Positions 27,588 to 38,310 of a stretch of 64,000 bases of DNA are shown in pieces; the first letter of the stretch is position 1, and every line of letters starts with the position of its first letter. The DNA comes from Bifidobacterium pluvialisilvae (GTDB lineage Bacteria > Actinomycetota > Actinomycetes > Actinomycetales > Bifidobacteriaceae), in contig NZ_JAHBBI010000011.1 of NCBI RefSeq assembly GCF_019331695.1, positions 1 through 64,000 on the forward strand. Reading direction: 5' to 3'. Made by a program: the position numbers and the translations under genes. The notes beneath the pieces were generated by a model, which saw nothing but the letters and a program-made list of their open reading frames with translations, was not told where the DNA came from and searched no databases.

Positions 27588-28388
27588 CTACACCAAATGC
27601 CAGGTCTTGCGGTGATATTCCGTCGCCCCGTGCGCGGCGATCGCGGCACGATGCGGCACGGACCCATACCCCTTGTTGCTGGCCCACGCATACGCCTCGA
27701 ATTCGGGGTGCGCGGCCGCCAAATCGGCCATCATCCGGTCGCGGATCACCTTGGAGATCACGGCGGCCGACGCCACCGACGCGCATTTGCGGTCGCCCTT
27801 GACGATGGTCGTCATCGCGATCGGCTCCAGCAGCGGCGGCGCATCGAACGAGTTCACGACGGGGGTGATGTAGTCGTTCGGGCCGTCGAGGATTCCGGCC
27901 ACGCGCAGTTTCGCATGATTCATGCGCAGTCCCGGCACTTCGCCGCCGATCCCGGCGATGGTGCCGTGCCAGTCGGGCGAGAAATCCGTCGGCGCCTCGG
28001 CGACCCCCAGATCGGTGTGCCCTCCGGTGGTGATCAGCGTCTCGATTTCGTTCAGCGCGCGCACGGCTGCCACGCCCAGCGCGTACACGATGCCCCATTC
28101 GTCAACCTCGCGGGAGCTGACCGAGCCCACGGCCCATGCGGCGGACCACGTCTTCAACGGCTCCAGCAACGATTCGCGACGCACTTCCGTCAGCATCTTC
28201 GAATCGGCGACGCCCGCGGGCACGGTCCATTCGTCGGCGTCGCGCGCCAGCAGCGCGCATGCGCCGACCATGGCCGGTCCGGCGAGCGAGCCGCGGCCCA
28301 CCTCGTCGAATCCGACGATGAGCGAATATCCACGCCCGGCGAGACGACGTTCGTTGTCGAGCGTGGGGACCTGCCGTGGAATCACCAT
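27588..28388 (-). CDS. rnhB: Ribonuclease HII
   Basis: The protein is 266 aa. The active-site motif GFDEVGRGSLAGP is at about residues 26-38, then ADSKMLTEVRRE, and the conserved CASVASAAVISKVIRDRMM helix. The GYGSVPHRAAIAAHG segment near the C-terminus is typical of the family. It cuts the RNA strand at ribonucleotides in DNA. The start codon directly abuts the lepB stop codon (no spacer), indicating translational coupling with lepB upstream. Confidence 0.95.
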   Translation of the reverse strand: MVIPRQVPTLDNERRLAGRGYSLIVGFDEVGRGSLAGPAMVGACALLARDADEWTVPAGVADSKMLTEVRRESLLEPLKTWSAAWAVGSVSSREVDEWGIVYALGVAAVRALNEIETLITTGGHTDLGVAEAPTDFSPDWHGTIAGIGGEVPGLRMNHAKLRVAGILDGPNDYITPVVNSFDAPPLLEPIAMTTIVKGDRKCASVASAAVISKVIRDRMMADLAAAHPEFEAYAWASNKGYGSVPHRAAIAAHGATEYHRKTWHLV

Positions 28389-29051
28389 TTATTTCACCCC
28401 CGAAATGCCCGGTACCTTGGCGAACACGTCGTCCGGACGGCTCAGGCCGGTCCAGTCGCTGACCGGCCAGTACACGGCGAACGCCACGCCCTCGACGTCG
28501 TTGACCGGCACCAGCCCATTGGCGCCGTCCTCCTGATGGGCGCGGGAATCGGCGGAATTGGAACGGTTATCGCCCATGACGAACAGATGACCCTCGGTGA
28601 CCTTCACGCTGAACGCATAGTCGCTGGGGTTGACGCCCGGGCGGATGAACGACGAATCGTCGATGGCCACGCCGTTGACGGTGACCGGCTGGCCGGGGCC
28701 CTTGCATTCCACGGTGTCGCCGGGCAGGCCGATGAGCCGCTTGATGAGCAGGTCGCTTTTCACGTTCGGGCCGAGCCAATGGGCCGGGTCCTTGAATACG
28801 ACGATGTCGCCGCGTTTCAGATCGAAGAAGCGTGGCGCCAACCGTGACGCCACGACCTTGTCGCCCACCTGCAGCGTGTCGCGCATCGATTCGGACGGAA
28901 TCTCGTACACGCCGATGACGAACAGCCGCAGGAACAGCACGATGACCAGCGGAATGCCCGCCCAGACGAGCAGGTCGTGGAACGTCATGCGGTCGGGGTC
29001 GGTGTTGCGACGACGTCCGTTCGATTCGTTGCCGGCGGTCGATTCTGCCAT
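28389..29051 (-). CDS. lepB: Signal peptidase I
   Basis: The protein is 220 aa. A short cytoplasmic head is followed by one membrane helix (AGIPLVIVLFLRLFVIGVY). Catalytic Ser is in EIPSESMRDTLQVGDKVVAS, Lys is in LLIKRLIGLPGDTVE, and MGDNRSNSADSR is the conserved box near the end. It cleaves signal peptides of exported proteins at the outer face of the membrane, and the pilins in this window are possible clients. It lies in an operon with rnhB. The start is ATG with AGGGGAGCG upstream. Confidence 0.95.
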   Translation of the reverse strand: MAESTAGNESNGRRRNTDPDRMTFHDLLVWAGIPLVIVLFLRLFVIGVYEIPSESMRDTLQVGDKVVASRLAPRFFDLKRGDIVVFKDPAHWLGPNVKSDLLIKRLIGLPGDTVECKGPGQPVTVNGVAIDDSSFIRPGVNPSDYAFSVKVTEGHLFVMGDNRSNSADSRAHQEDGANGLVPVNDVEGVAFAVYWPVSDWTGLSRPDDVFAKVPGISGVK

Positions 29052-29093
29052 GGAAAAAACGCTCCCCTATCATCGGACGTGGTATGCACCATG

Positions 29094-29099
29094 ATTATA
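29094..29099 (-). promoter_or_regulatory. Candidate -10 element of lepB-rnhB
   Basis: A consensus TATAAT on the minus strand, 42 bp before the lepB start codon. No clear -35 is seen. Confidence 0.4.
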
Positions 29100-29162
29100 C
29101 GAGCATACGGATATACGAATATGGACGAATATGCGGGCGGATGATGCGCCCGGACATATGGG

Positions 29163-29199
29163 AAAACCCGGAACGGTCGCGAACGACGTTCCGGGTTTT
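29163..29199 (-). terminator. Terminator after rplS
   Basis: A perfect 13-bp stem, AAAACCCGGAACG with CGTTCCGGGTTTT, ends in a T-run on both strands. It lies 44 bp after the rplS stop codon and upstream of lepB. Confidence 0.8.
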
Positions 29200-29242
29200 C
29201 ACAAAGCCTGATACGGGCCTGATGCCTGGATTACCGGGCGAA

Positions 29243-29614
29243 TCAGGCGGCCTTCTGGCTGTTGTCGCGACGCTCGACGATGCGAGCGGCCTTGCCGCGC
29301 AGGTTGCGCAGGTAGTACAGCTTGGCGCGACGGACCTTGCCCTTGCGGACGAGCTCGATGGAATCGATCACCGGGGAGTGCAGCGGGAAGCGACGCTCCA
29401 CGCCCACGCCGAAGCTGATCTTACGAACGAGGAAGGTCTCGCGGACGCCGCCGCCCTGACGGGCGATGACCACGCCGGTGAAGGCCTGGATACGGGAGTT
29501 GTTGCCTTCCTTGATCTTGACGTTCACCTTGACGGTGTCGCCGGGACGGAAGGCCGGGATCTCCTCGGCGGGCTTCATGTGCTTGGCGTCGAACGCTTCG
29601 ATGGCATTGACCAT
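29243..29614 (-). CDS. rplS: 50S ribosomal protein L19
   Basis: The protein is 123 aa from ATG at 29614 ([20 protein letters not shown]), behind GGAGGAAC. Family segments [30 protein letters not shown] and [23 protein letters not shown] are all present. L19 lies at the 30S-50S interface. The frame is open upstream of 29614 but reads as low-complexity Arg-rich sequence. The order rplS-lepB-rnhB matches other actinobacteria. Confidence 0.97.
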   Translation of the reverse strand: MVNAIEAFDAKHMKPAEEIPAFRPGDTVKVNVKIKEGNNSRIQAFTGVVIARQGGGVRETFLVRKISFGVGVERRFPLHSPVIDSIELVRKGKVRRAKLYYLRNLRGKAARIVERRDNSQKAA

Positions 29615-29887
29615 AATGCTTGTTCCTCCATTGCCGCCGCATATCAGCGCAAGTCGGGGGAAGATTCGGCCTGGCCTCGCGTGATGCGGGGCGTACGTGC
29701 CGTTCTTCCGGAATTCGGTATCCCCACGGGTCTGCCCTTGGGGAGCGTGCCGATCCGATCGATGATGGTCTGGACCTGTTGAGACGCGCATCTATGCGGC
29801 AATCCGCGCCTCGGCACAACTCTTCAAGTATACACGCAAGGTGGACCCGAGGGGCGGGGCGTTGCGTTCCGAAATTTCAGTCCGTTG

Positions 29888-29958
29888 GCCCCGTTATCCG
29901 CGAATCAGGGTGCCAAATGGTCGTTTTCGGCGCAGAAAACGACCAAAAGGCACCACAT
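29888..29958. repeat. Family E hairpin, copy 1, after the FAD oxidoreductase gene
   Basis: CCCCGTTATCCGCG starts the element. GGTGCCAAATGGTCG and GAAAACGACC form a hairpin that closes with AAGGCACCACA, 3 bp from the stop codon of the next gene. A second copy in the opposite orientation is at 48451-48540. Confidence 0.75.
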
Positions 29959-29960
29959 AT

Positions 29961-31550
29961 TTATTTCTCTTCGTGGTAGGACTTCTCGGTGTTGACGGAC
30001 CACACGTTCTTCTTGCTCGTCTTGCCGGTCTTGATGTTGTTGACGGCTTCGATGGCGGTGGCCATGGAGTGGTCCTGGTTGTTGTAGCGGTGCTGGCCGT
30101 TGCGTCCGACGCAGTAGAGGTTGCCGAAGCCGTCGAGGTATTCGACGAGTTCGTCGATGTGCTGCCAGGTGTCGAAGTAGGCGGGGTAGGCCTTGGGCAC
30201 GCGTTCGCGGTGGGAGTCGAGGACGTCCTGGGGGCCGTTGATGACGCGCATGCGGGTGAGTTCCTTGATGGCGAATTCACGGGCTTCGTCGTCGGTCATG
30301 TTCCAGAAGGCGTCGCCTTCCTCGCAGAAGTATTCGAGGCCGATCCAGACGGTGTTGTCGACGTCCTTGACGAGGTAGGGGCTCCAGTTGTTGAACACCT
30401 GGATGCGGCCGACCTTGTAGCCGGGGTCCTGCACGTAGATCCAGCAGTCGGGGACGATGGGCGGGTTGCCGAGGGTGGGGATGTCGGTGGTGTTGCGGAT
30501 GCGCAGCTTCTTGCACAGGAGGCCGACGGTGACGAAGTCGCGGTAGGGCAGGCCGGTGGCGATGGCGGTCATGTCCTTGGGGGCGGGCTTGTCGGAGGCG
30601 TCGACGGCGTTGATGAGGTCCTTGATGGGCATGGACGAGATGAAGTCGTCGGCGGCGAGTTCGGTGCGGTTGCCGTGCGAGTCCTCGTAGACGACGGCGG
30701 CGATGCGGCCGGCGTCCTGACGCACTTCGACGACCTTGGCGTCGGTGATGACGTTGGCGCCGTGGTCGACGCAGTTCTTCTCGACGGTCTCCCACAGCTG
30801 GCCGGGGCCGAGCTTCGGATACCAGAACTCCTCGATGAGGGAGGTTTCGACGTTCTTGGAGTCGCGCTTCTTGGGGGCGAGCTTGGCGAACGCGTTCTTG
30901 AGGACGCCGAGGATGCTCAGGCCCTTGACGCGCTGGGCGCCCCAGTCGGCAGAGATCTCGGAGGGGTGGCGTCCCCACAGCTTCTCCGTGTAGCCTTCGA
31001 AGAACATGGAGTAGAGTTTGCGGCCGAAACGGTTGATGTAGAAGTTTTCGAGGTTGGTTTCGGGCAGCTTGTGGAAGATGGACTTGAGGTAGCTGAAGCC
31101 GGCGACCATGGTGAGCTTGAAGCCCATGGCCTTGAGGGTGTTGGGGGTCAGCGAGATCGGGTAGTCGAAGAAGCGGTGGTTCCAGAAGATGCGGGAGACG
31201 CGGTGGCGCTTGAGCATCACGTGGTCGGTCTTCTCGGGGTCGGGGCCGCCGGGTTCGAGGTCGTGGTGGCGGCCGAGCTTCTTGTCGTCGTAGGAGGGGG
31301 CGCCCTGCAGCGGCAGCGTCTCCTTCCACCAGTCCATGATGCGGTCGTCCTTGGAGAAGAATCGATGACCGCCGATGTCCATACGGTTGCCGTTGTACTT
31401 GACGGTGCGCGAGATGCCACCGAATTCGCGGGTCGCCTCCAGCACGGTGACGTCGTAGTGCTCGGCGCCGCCGTCCTTCACCAGCTCCCATGCGGCGGTC
31501 AGGCCCGCGGGGCCGCCGCCGATGATAACGACCGACTTCTTTTCTGCCAC
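29961..31550 (-). CDS. FAD-dependent amine oxidoreductase, UDP-galactopyranose mutase-like
   Basis: The protein is 529 aa, with a GTG start at 31550 behind GAGGAG. The N-terminal dinucleotide motif is [17 protein letters not shown], followed by [20 protein letters not shown], the pattern of the protoporphyrinogen-oxidase/UGM-like group. Near the C-terminus, [20 protein letters not shown] resembles the FAD-closing segment of UDP-galactopyranose mutases. True Glf enzymes are usually about 370-400 aa, so this longer protein is probably a related oxidoreductase of surface-polysaccharide metabolism. The substrate is unknown. Confidence 0.75.
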   Translation of the reverse strand: MAEKKSVVIIGGGPAGLTAAWELVKDGGAEHYDVTVLEATREFGGISRTVKYNGNRMDIGGHRFFSKDDRIMDWWKETLPLQGAPSYDDKKLGRHHDLEPGGPDPEKTDHVMLKRHRVSRIFWNHRFFDYPISLTPNTLKAMGFKLTMVAGFSYLKSIFHKLPETNLENFYINRFGRKLYSMFFEGYTEKLWGRHPSEISADWGAQRVKGLSILGVLKNAFAKLAPKKRDSKNVETSLIEEFWYPKLGPGQLWETVEKNCVDHGANVITDAKVVEVRQDAGRIAAVVYEDSHGNRTELAADDFISSMPIKDLINAVDASDKPAPKDMTAIATGLPYRDFVTVGLLCKKLRIRNTTDIPTLGNPPIVPDCWIYVQDPGYKVGRIQVFNNWSPYLVKDVDNTVWIGLEYFCEEGDAFWNMTDDEAREFAIKELTRMRVINGPQDVLDSHRERVPKAYPAYFDTWQHIDELVEYLDGFGNLYCVGRNGQHRYNNQDHSMATAIEAVNNIKTGKTSKKNVWSVNTEKSYHEEK

Positions 31551-31698
31551 GTCGTACTCCTCACAATGCAGATTGAACGATCATGCATAGATCACGATGC
31601 AAACTAAATCGTGACCACTCTAGTACAGGCTATGGGAGCGAAGCGCACAGGGACGATGTGCATACACATTCTTTTCGCAGAATTCAACGTAGCTCCAC

Positions 31699-31797
31699 CG
31701 TCATCCTGAGCGGAGCCGCTTGCGGCGGAGTCGAAGGATCTTTTTCCGCACACGGCACGAGATCCTTCGACTCGCTTCGCTCGCTCAGGATGACATG
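31699..31797. repeat. Family C palindrome after the DUF2469 gene
   Basis: A full copy, GTCATCCTGAGCGGAGC to CGCTCAGGATGACA, with AGTCGAAGGATCTTT/GAGATCCTTCGACT arms. It ends 13 bp from the DUF2469 stop codon. Confidence 0.85.
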
Positions 31798-31809
31798 AGG
31801 CGCCGCCCG

Positions 31810-32121
31810 TCAGATGTCGTCGGGGATGTCGATGTCGGTCTTCTGGACCTCCTCGACGTTCACGTCCTTGAACGTGACGATGCGGACGTTGGTGACGAAA
31901 CGGCTGGGACGATATACGTCCCATACCCATGCGTCGGTCAGCTGCACGTCGAAATAGACGTCCTGGCCGGCGGAACGCACGTTGAAATCGACCTTGTTCG
32001 CCAGATAGAAGCGTCGTTCCGTCTCGACGACGTAGGTGAACAGTTTGATGACGTCGCGATATTCCTTGTACAGCGCCAGTTCCGCATCGGTCTCGTAGTT
32101 GTCGAGATCCTCAGCGCTCAT
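31810..32121 (-). CDS. DUF2469 family protein
   Basis: The protein is 103 aa (MSAEDLDNYETDAELALYKE), with RDVIKLFTYVVETERRFYLAN and NVRIVTFKDVNVEEV, the DUF2469 family. In Mycobacterium tuberculosis the family member follows rplS-lepB-rnhB; here it lies near but not next to them. It overlaps the preceding GNAT gene by 4 nt (ATGA), so the two are co-translated. Its function is unknown. Confidence 0.85.
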   Translation of the reverse strand: MSAEDLDNYETDAELALYKEYRDVIKLFTYVVETERRFYLANKVDFNVRSAGQDVYFDVQLTDAWVWDVYRPSRFVTNVRIVTFKDVNVEEVQKTDIDIPDDI

Positions 32122-33161
32122 TCGTTTCCTCCTCGTGAACGGTTGACGAGATTACGCCACCATGCGCGTTCGGAACGCTTGGCGTTGTGGCCCTCGTCGC
32201 CGTTGTTGGAATTCGGCCAGTTGTATCCCTCGCCGTCGTTCCTCGTCGACGTCTTCGACGCCGCGGCCTTCTCCTCGGCGGAGTCGCCGCCGAGCAGGTT
32301 GGCGAGGTCGTCGGACAGTTTATCATTGGCGGCCTCGCGCGCCTCGCGCTGGCTTCGGGAGCCGTTGACCTCCATGGCGAGGGAATGCTCGCGCGCGGCC
32401 AGGGCCTCCCGCACGCCGGGATTGTCTTCGATGAGATGCATGCCGAACGCGTCGAGCGAACGGATCGGATCGTATTCGTCGACGAGCGTGCCGAACACGA
32501 TCTGGTCCTGATAACGCTGGTTGGCGTCGTCCCACAGCGCGTGACGGGACGTGCCCTCCTTGATGAAGCCCAGCGACTGGTACACGGACAGCGAGCGCGT
32601 GTTCTTCTCGGGCACGGCCACCCAGATGCGATGCAGGCCGAGTCCGGCCGGCTCGGGGGCGAAACCGTACGTCATGACGCGCGGCATGGCGTCTCGCGAA
32701 TAGCCGCGGCCACGGTAGTCGCGGCCGAGCATGACCTGGATGCGGGCGGATTTCGCCCAGCTGTCGATGTCGATGAGGAAGATCATGCCGATGACCTTGG
32801 TACGGTCCTCGTCGTCGTCATCATCGGGATTCGAGTCGGCGAGAACGGACCATGCGATGGTGCGGCGGGATTCGGGATCGCCCACGCCGGACTCCTCCGG
32901 CGACAGTCCGCGTTCCCAGGCGACGGAGCGTCCGACCCATGTATGGACGAGGGCGCGTTCCGACTGCGCGTCCTTGCCGGTGATGCTCGAAGCGTTGTGG
33001 TACGCCTGCAGCTCGTCCATAAGGGGGAGGTCATCGAGGGTGGCGGGGCGCAGATGCACCATCTCCCCCTTGATCTCCGGAATGACGAGGCTGCTCGGGA
33101 GCGTACGCGACTCAGTGGCCTGCGTACCCTGTTCGACGCTGTTCACTTCATCTGCTGACAT
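32118..33161 (-). CDS. GNAT-family N-acetyltransferase
   Basis: The protein is 347 aa. Residues about 35-235 form a GNAT domain of the ribosomal-protein-acetylating kind: MVHLRPATLDDLPLMDELQ, acetyl-CoA loop RIQVMLGRDYRGRGYSRDA, and RIWVAVPEKNTRSLSVYQSL then GFIKEGTSRHALW. The C-terminal ~110 residues are charged, probably disordered, and end in RSRGGNE. The target (protein N-terminus or small molecule) is not readable. It overlaps the DUF2469 gene. Confidence 0.85.
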   Translation of the reverse strand: MSADEVNSVEQGTQATESRTLPSSLVIPEIKGEMVHLRPATLDDLPLMDELQAYHNASSITGKDAQSERALVHTWVGRSVAWERGLSPEESGVGDPESRRTIAWSVLADSNPDDDDDEDRTKVIGMIFLIDIDSWAKSARIQVMLGRDYRGRGYSRDAMPRVMTYGFAPEPAGLGLHRIWVAVPEKNTRSLSVYQSLGFIKEGTSRHALWDDANQRYQDQIVFGTLVDEYDPIRSLDAFGMHLIEDNPGVREALAAREHSLAMEVNGSRSQREAREAANDKLSDDLANLLGGDSAEEKAAASKTSTRNDGEGYNWPNSNNGDEGHNAKRSERAWWRNLVNRSRGGNE

Positions 33162-33218
33162 GGGTCACTTTCTATCGATCGGCTGTCTATCGTCCTGCTG
33201 TCGTCTGTCTACTATGAC

Positions 33219-33251
33219 AGATTCCCCGCGTATAGGATACACGGGGAATCT
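33219..33251 (-). terminator. Terminator-like hairpin after gatB
   Basis: AGATTCCCCG (33219-33228) pairs with CGGGGAATCT (33242-33251), 54 bp past the gatB stop codon. No T-run follows. Confidence 0.55.
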
Positions 33252-33305
33252 GGTTCATGGTAGCGGGGCACGCTGATTTCTCAGCGTATTCTCAGGATTG
33301 CGGAA

Positions 33306-34805
33306 TCAGCCCTTGACCTTGGCCATGACGATCTTGGTGACGGCCTTGGCGTCGGCCTGGCCGCGCGTCGCCTTCATCACGGCGCCGATGATCACGCCCA
33401 TCGGCTTCATGTTGCCGCTCTTGAGCTTCTCGAAGACGTCGGGGTTCGCGGCGAGCGCGTCGTCGACGGCCTTCTCGATGGCGCCGGTGTCCTCGACCAC
33501 CTGGTAGCCGTGCTTCTTGACGACCTCGGCCGGGGTGCCCTCACCGGCGAGCACGCCGGCGACGGTCTTCTTGGCGAGCTTGTCGTTGAGCTTGCCGGCG
33601 GCGATGAGCTTCTCGACCTCGGCCACGTCGGCCGGGGTGATCGGCATCTCCTCGAGGCTGACCTCCTTGGCGTTGGCGGCGCGGGCGATCTCGCCGAGCC
33701 ACCACTTGCGCGCACCGGCGGCCTTGGCGCCGGCCTTCACCGTCTCCTCGATGAGGTCGAGGGCGTCGGCGTTGATGATGTCGCGCATCTGCAGGTCGCT
33801 CAGACCCCATTCGGCCTTGAGGCGGTTGCGGCGTTCGCGCGGCATCTCCGGCATCTGGGCCTTCATCTCGTCGATGTGCTCCTTGGTGATGTGGAGCATC
33901 ACGAGGTCGGGGTCGGGGAAGTAGCGGTAGTCGTCGGCGTCGGTCTTGAGACGGCCGCCGGCGGTGGTCTGCGTGGATTCGTCCCAGTGGCGGGTCTCCT
34001 GCAGGATCTCCTTGCCTTCGTCGAGGCGGGCGGCCTGACGACGAATCTCGTACGTGATGGTCTTTTCGATGCCGCGGAACGAGTTCACGTTCTTGGTCTC
34101 GGAACGCGTGCCGAACGGATCGTCGGGGCTGGGGCGCAGCGAGACGTTGACGTCGGCGCGCATGTTGCCCTGCTCCATGCGGGCGTGGCTGATGTTCAGC
34201 GCGCGCACGATGTCGCGCAGGGTGCGCATGTAGGCGCCGGCGATCTCGGCGGCGCGGGCGCCAACGCCCTCGATGGGCTTGGTCACGATCTCGATGAGCG
34301 GCACGCCGGCGCGGTTGTAGTCCACGAGGGAGTGGTCGGCGCCCTCGATGCGGCCGTCGGCGCCACCGATGTGGGTGTTCTTGCCGGCGTCGTCCTCGAT
34401 GTGGGCGCGCTCGATCGGCACGCGGAAGATGGTGCCGTCGTCGAGCTCGACGTCGAGGTAGCCGTTGCCGTTGGTCGGCTTGTCGTACTGGGAGATCTGG
34501 TAGTCGCGCGGCATGTCCGGGTAGAAGTAGTTCTTGCGGGCGAACTGGCTCCACTCGTTGATCTCGCAGTGCAGGGCGAGGCCCAGCTTGATGGCGTAGT
34601 CCACGGCGGCCTTGTTGACCACCGGCAGGCTGCCCGGCAGGCCGAGGCTCACCGGGGTGAGCTGGGTGTTCGGCTCGCCGCCGAACTCCACGTGCGCGGG
34701 GCAGAACAGCTTGGTGTTCGTGCTGAGCTCCACGTGGGTTTCGAGGCCGATGACGGGGTCGTACTTCTTGACGGCCTCGGAGAATTTCATGAGTTTATCT
34801 GCCAT
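33306..34805 (-). CDS. gatB: Asp/Glu-tRNA amidotransferase subunit B
   Basis: The protein is 499 aa. The family start is [45 protein letters not shown] and the phosphorylation-domain residues (REVGTRSE-like, here [13 protein letters not shown]) are present. The C-terminal YqeY-like helical tail ([11 protein letters not shown]) is complete. GatB activates the side-chain carboxylate of Glu-tRNA-Gln or Asp-tRNA-Asn for amidation. It is the last gene of gatC-gatA-gatB, 29 bp after gatA, with AGGAG before ATG 34805. Confidence 0.96.
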   Translation of the reverse strand: MADKLMKFSEAVKKYDPVIGLETHVELSTNTKLFCPAHVEFGGEPNTQLTPVSLGLPGSLPVVNKAAVDYAIKLGLALHCEINEWSQFARKNYFYPDMPRDYQISQYDKPTNGNGYLDVELDDGTIFRVPIERAHIEDDAGKNTHIGGADGRIEGADHSLVDYNRAGVPLIEIVTKPIEGVGARAAEIAGAYMRTLRDIVRALNISHARMEQGNMRADVNVSLRPSPDDPFGTRSETKNVNSFRGIEKTITYEIRRQAARLDEGKEILQETRHWDESTQTTAGGRLKTDADDYRYFPDPDLVMLHITKEHIDEMKAQMPEMPRERRNRLKAEWGLSDLQMRDIINADALDLIEETVKAGAKAAGARKWWLGEIARAANAKEVSLEEMPITPADVAEVEKLIAAGKLNDKLAKKTVAGVLAGEGTPAEVVKKHGYQVVEDTGAIEKAVDDALAANPDVFEKLKSGNMKPMGVIIGAVMKATRGQADAKAVTKIVMAKVKG

Positions 34806-34834
34806 TGTCTGCTCCTAAAGCTCCTAATCCGCTC

Positions 34835-36370
34835 TCAGGCCTCATCCAGCCACGGGGTCTTGAGGTCGTTCCACACGGGACCGCCCCACTTGCCTTCCAG
34901 CGCGGCTTCGAGGGCCGCGGCGGGCTTGTACATCTTCTCGTCCTGCATCTGCGGGGCGAAGAACTGGAAGCCGACGGGCAGGCCCTCGTCGGACAGCCCG
35001 GCGGGGATGCTCATGGCGGGCACGCCGCCCATGTTGGCGGGGATGGTGGCCACGTCGCCGAGGTACATGGTCAGCGGGTCGGCGGTCTTCTCGCCGAACT
35101 TGAACGCGGTGGTCGGGGCCGTCGGGGAGACGAGCACGTCCACCTGCTCGAACGCCTTCTTGAAGTCCTCGATGATCAGCGTGCGCACCTTCTGGGCGCT
35201 GCCGTACCAGGCGTCGTAGTAGCCGGCGGAGAGGGCGTAGGTGCCGAGGATGATGCGGCGCTTGACCTCGTCGCCGAAGCCGGCTTCACGCGTGTAGGCC
35301 ATCATGTTGGCGGCGGTCTGCGGAACGTCGGCCGGCGGCATGACGCGCAGGCCGTAGCGCATGCCGTCGTAGCGCGCGAGGTTGGACGACACCTCGGACG
35401 GCATGATGATGTAGTAGGCGCCGAGCGCGGCCGGGAAGTGCGGGCAGGAGATCTCCACGACCTCGGCGCCCATGCCCTTGAGCGTCTCGACGGCCTCGTT
35501 GAAGCGGGCCTCGACGTCGGGCTGGAAGCCTTCGCCGCCGAGCTCCTTGATGAGACCGACCTTCACGCCCTTCAGGTCCATCTTCAGGCCTTCGCGGGCG
35601 GCGGCCACCACGGGCGGCACCTCGCGCGGGATGGACGTGGAGTCGCGCTTGTCGTGGCCGCCGATGACCTCGTGCAGCAGCGCGGCGTCGAGCACGGTGC
35701 GGGAGACCGGGCCGATCTGGTCGAGCGAGGAGGCCATGGCGATGGCGCCGAAACGGCTCACGCCGCCGTAGGTGGGCTTCACGCCGACGGTGCCGGTGAA
35801 GGCGCCGGGCTGGCGGATGGAGCCACCGGTGTCGGTGCCGAGGGCGATCGGGGCCTCGAACGCGCCGACCGCGGATGCGGAGCCGCCGCCGGAGCCGCCG
35901 GGCACGTGCTCGGTGTTCCACGGGTTCTTGGTGGTCTTGAACGCGGAGTGCTCGGTGGAGGAGCCCTGCGCGAACTCGTCGAGGTTGGTCTTGCCGAGGA
36001 TCGGCATGCCGGCGGCCTTGATCTTGGAGATCACGGTGGCGTCGTACGGCGGCACCCAGCCTTCGAGGATCTTCGAGGCGGCGGTGGTCTCGATGCCCTT
36101 GGTGACGATCATGTCCTTGATGGCGATCGGCACGCCGGCCAGTTCGGGCAGGCCCTCGGTCTCGCCCTTGGCGTTCTTGGCGTCGAAGGCGTCGGCCTCG
36201 GCGAGCGCGGAGTCGGCGGCCACCTTGAGGAAGGCGTCGATGGTCGGCTCGGCCTTCTCGATGACGGCCAGATGAGCCTCGGTCAGCTCGCGGCTGGAGA
36301 CTTCCTTGTTGCGGATCTTCGCGGCCATTTCGGCGGCGGAGAGCTTCACCAGTTCAGTTGCGTCAGTCAT
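34835..36370 (-). CDS. gatA: Asp/Glu-tRNA amidotransferase subunit A
   Basis: The protein is 511 aa, with the amidase signature complete. Catalytic Lys is in [12 protein letters not shown], and the cis-Ser/Ser nucleophile region is [20 protein letters not shown] and [14 protein letters not shown]. The C-terminus [19 protein letters not shown] fits GatA. It releases ammonia from glutamine for GatB. It lies between gatC (19 bp upstream) and gatB. The start is ATG 36370, with GAGGGGGA upstream. Confidence 0.96.
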   Translation of the reverse strand: MTDATELVKLSAAEMAAKIRNKEVSSRELTEAHLAVIEKAEPTIDAFLKVAADSALAEADAFDAKNAKGETEGLPELAGVPIAIKDMIVTKGIETTAASKILEGWVPPYDATVISKIKAAGMPILGKTNLDEFAQGSSTEHSAFKTTKNPWNTEHVPGGSGGGSASAVGAFEAPIALGTDTGGSIRQPGAFTGTVGVKPTYGGVSRFGAIAMASSLDQIGPVSRTVLDAALLHEVIGGHDKRDSTSIPREVPPVVAAAREGLKMDLKGVKVGLIKELGGEGFQPDVEARFNEAVETLKGMGAEVVEISCPHFPAALGAYYIIMPSEVSSNLARYDGMRYGLRVMPPADVPQTAANMMAYTREAGFGDEVKRRIILGTYALSAGYYDAWYGSAQKVRTLIIEDFKKAFEQVDVLVSPTAPTTAFKFGEKTADPLTMYLGDVATIPANMGGVPAMSIPAGLSDEGLPVGFQFFAPQMQDEKMYKPAAALEAALEGKWGGPVWNDLKTPWLDEA

Positions 36371-36389
36371 TATGGTGCGAATCCCCCTC

Positions 36390-36680
36390 TTATTCCTGAA
36401 TGCGCGGGGCCACGAACATGCCGGCTTCGGTCTTCGGGCCGCCGGCGAGCGCCTCGGCCTGGGTGAGCGGCGTCTCGGCCACGTCGGGACGCAGGTAGGC
36501 TTCCAGCGGCACGGGGTTGGCGGTGGGCTCGACGTCGTCGCCGGCGACCTTCTGCACTTCGTTGATGGAGTCTGCGATGACGTTCAGTTCGCCCTGGAGT
36601 CGGGTGATCTCGTCGTCGGTCAGGGCGATTCGGGCCAAATCGCCCAAATGCTCGATCTGTTCACGTGTGAATGTAGGCAT
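36390..36680 (-). CDS. gatC: Asp/Glu-tRNA amidotransferase subunit C
   Basis: The protein is 96 aa from ATG 36680 ([20 protein letters not shown]), with [15 protein letters not shown] and [10 protein letters not shown], normal GatC sequence. It bridges GatA and GatB. No Shine-Dalgarno site precedes the ATG. Instead TATAGT ends 7 nt upstream, so the operon mRNA may be leaderless. A family A hairpin array fills the region upstream of the gene. Confidence 0.95.
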   Translation of the reverse strand: MPTFTREQIEHLGDLARIALTDDEITRLQGELNVIADSINEVQKVAGDDVEPTANPVPLEAYLRPDVAETPLTQAEALAGGPKTEAGMFVAPRIQE

Positions 36681-36687
36681 AGTGCCC

Positions 36688-36693
36688 ACTATA
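36688..36693 (-). promoter_or_regulatory. -10 element for a leaderless gatCAB transcript
   Basis: TATAGT on the minus strand lies 7 nt before the gatC ATG, leaving no room for a ribosome-binding site. The same geometry occurs before the FAH gene and gluQRS. Confidence 0.5.
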
Positions 36694-36748
36694 AAGCGCA
36701 AGTGTGACGATTGGGAGACGGTATACGGTCCTTTTCGTCGCATCATCA

Positions 36749-36949
36749 CAACGGATGGGAACGGAGCGATGTGCACGGTTCCCATCCGTCGTATGGGATG
36801 CGACGAACAGGAACCGGGCGCCGCCCACGCTTCCTGTTCGTCACGTGGGATGTGACGGACGGGAACGCAACGCCGCGCACGGTTCCCATCCGTTGCGCCA
36901 ACCGCAACCAACGGGAATCCGGCGCCGCGCACGGTTCCCATCCGTCGTC
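36749..36949. repeat. Family A hairpin array, four units
   Basis: Hairpins begin near 36749, 36801, 36853 and 36907. Arms include ACGGATGGGAAC with GGTTCCCATCCGT, and the changed pair CGAACAGGAACC with TTCCTGTTCG. The array lies between the ABC permease stop codon (36982) and gatC. It is the same family as 1421-1770. Confidence 0.85.
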
Positions 36950-36981
36950 GGCAAAACGGCGCGGCGGTCGGCCACCGCCAC

Positions 36982-38310
36982 TCACCGAATGTCCGCGCGC
37001 TTCACCGCCAACGTGCCGATGCCCTCGCTCACAATCCACCATCCGACGAGAATCAGAAAACTCTGCCACCAGTTCGGCATGAAATGGTCGGCTCCCCCGG
37101 TCGACAGCACCATCGACATCTGGTATCCGCCGCGAACGAACGTGTCGATGGCGGCGGACGGCATGAACGCGGCGACGGTGTTGATCCATGCGAATCTCGT
37201 GGCCATGACCGCGACGATGTTCAGGATGCTGGGCGCGATCATGAGCAGTCCGACCAGCGCGAAGATGCCTCCCGGCGTCGCGCGGCAGATCGCGCCGACG
37301 CCAAGCGCGATCTTCGCGGCTAGGGCGGCGGCCAGGGCGGCGCCGAACAGCGATATCCACGGCAGCCGCCATTGGTCGCCCGAAAGCGGCGTGACGTTCC
37401 AGCCATTGGACACGGCGGCGAGCATCCCCCATGAGATCATCAGTCCGATGAGCGAGGCGGCGAACGATAGGACGCCGACGACGAACGACTTCGCCTCGAT
37501 GACGTCGGCGCGACGGGGATTGGCGACGAACGTGGCCTGAATCGATTTCGTCGAATATTCCGACGTGATGGCCATGACGCCGAAGATGCCGACGATGAGC
37601 GCCACCGTGGACGTCATGCCGGAGACCGCCATCCACAGGTCGGCGGCGGGGATCGGCTTGGGTGTGGCGAGCCGGTTGCCGTTGTCGTCGATGGTGGACG
37701 TGAACCACACCGACCATGCGCTCAGCGCCGCGCCCATCGGATAGAACACGACGGTAAGGGCCATAAGCCAGTATGTGGACCGCAGGCCGAGCGTCTTGAC
37801 GAACTCCGCGCGAATCGATCCCCAGATGCTGACGCGGCCGTTGGGGACCTTCGCCCTGACGGCGGGACGGCGGCGGTTGGCGCGGCGGAGACGCTGCGGT
37901 CGGGATTGGTCGGCGGGGCCGGCATCGGGAGGGGCGGTCTGACGGTCGTGGACGTTCGGCTGGTTCTGGACGATCGGCGGATTCTGGGCAACCGGCGGAT
38001 TCTGGACGATTGGTGGATTCTGGACGATCGGCTGGGAGAGATATTCGGATGTGGCGCCGGGCGCCGGTTCGGCCGGCCGTTGTTGCGCGGAGGCGGTGCC
38101 GGAGCGTGGCGCGGCAGTGGCAACGGGACGCGATGCGGCATCAACTACGGCATCGGCGGGGCGGGACGGGACGCCGGTAGTGTCGGCGGCACCGGCGACG
38201 GCAGTGGCGGCGACACCGATGTCCGACGGTGATGACGGCGGCTCCGGCGGCAGGGAATCCCGCCGCACTCCCCCGGCTGTGTGACGGCCCCTTCGACGTG
38301 CTGCGCTCAT
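36982..38310 (-). CDS. ABC-2 type transporter permease with long N-terminal tail
   Basis: The protein is 442 aa. Residues 1-150 are a Pro/Ala/Gln-rich tail with four degenerate copies of a six-residue unit ([18 protein letters not shown]) and an Arg-rich end. The membrane part starts with [21 protein letters not shown] and has about six helices, with [20 protein letters not shown], the ABC-2 permease signature region. It overlaps the upstream ATPase by 4 nt, so the two form one exporter. The substrate is unknown; similar bifidobacterial exporters are often linked to antimicrobial peptides. Confidence 0.85.
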   Translation of the reverse strand: MSAARRRGRHTAGGVRRDSLPPEPPSSPSDIGVAATAVAGAADTTGVPSRPADAVVDAASRPVATAAPRSGTASAQQRPAEPAPGATSEYLSQPIVQNPPIVQNPPVAQNPPIVQNQPNVHDRQTAPPDAGPADQSRPQRLRRANRRRPAVRAKVPNGRVSIWGSIRAEFVKTLGLRSTYWLMALTVVFYPMGAALSAWSVWFTSTIDDNGNRLATPKPIPAADLWMAVSGMTSTVALIVGIFGVMAITSEYSTKSIQATFVANPRRADVIEAKSFVVGVLSFAASLIGLMISWGMLAAVSNGWNVTPLSGDQWRLPWISLFGAALAAALAAKIALGVGAICRATPGGIFALVGLLMIAPSILNIVAVMATRFAWINTVAAFMPSAAIDTFVRGGYQMSMVLSTGGADHFMPNWWQSFLILVGWWIVSEGIGTLAVKRADIR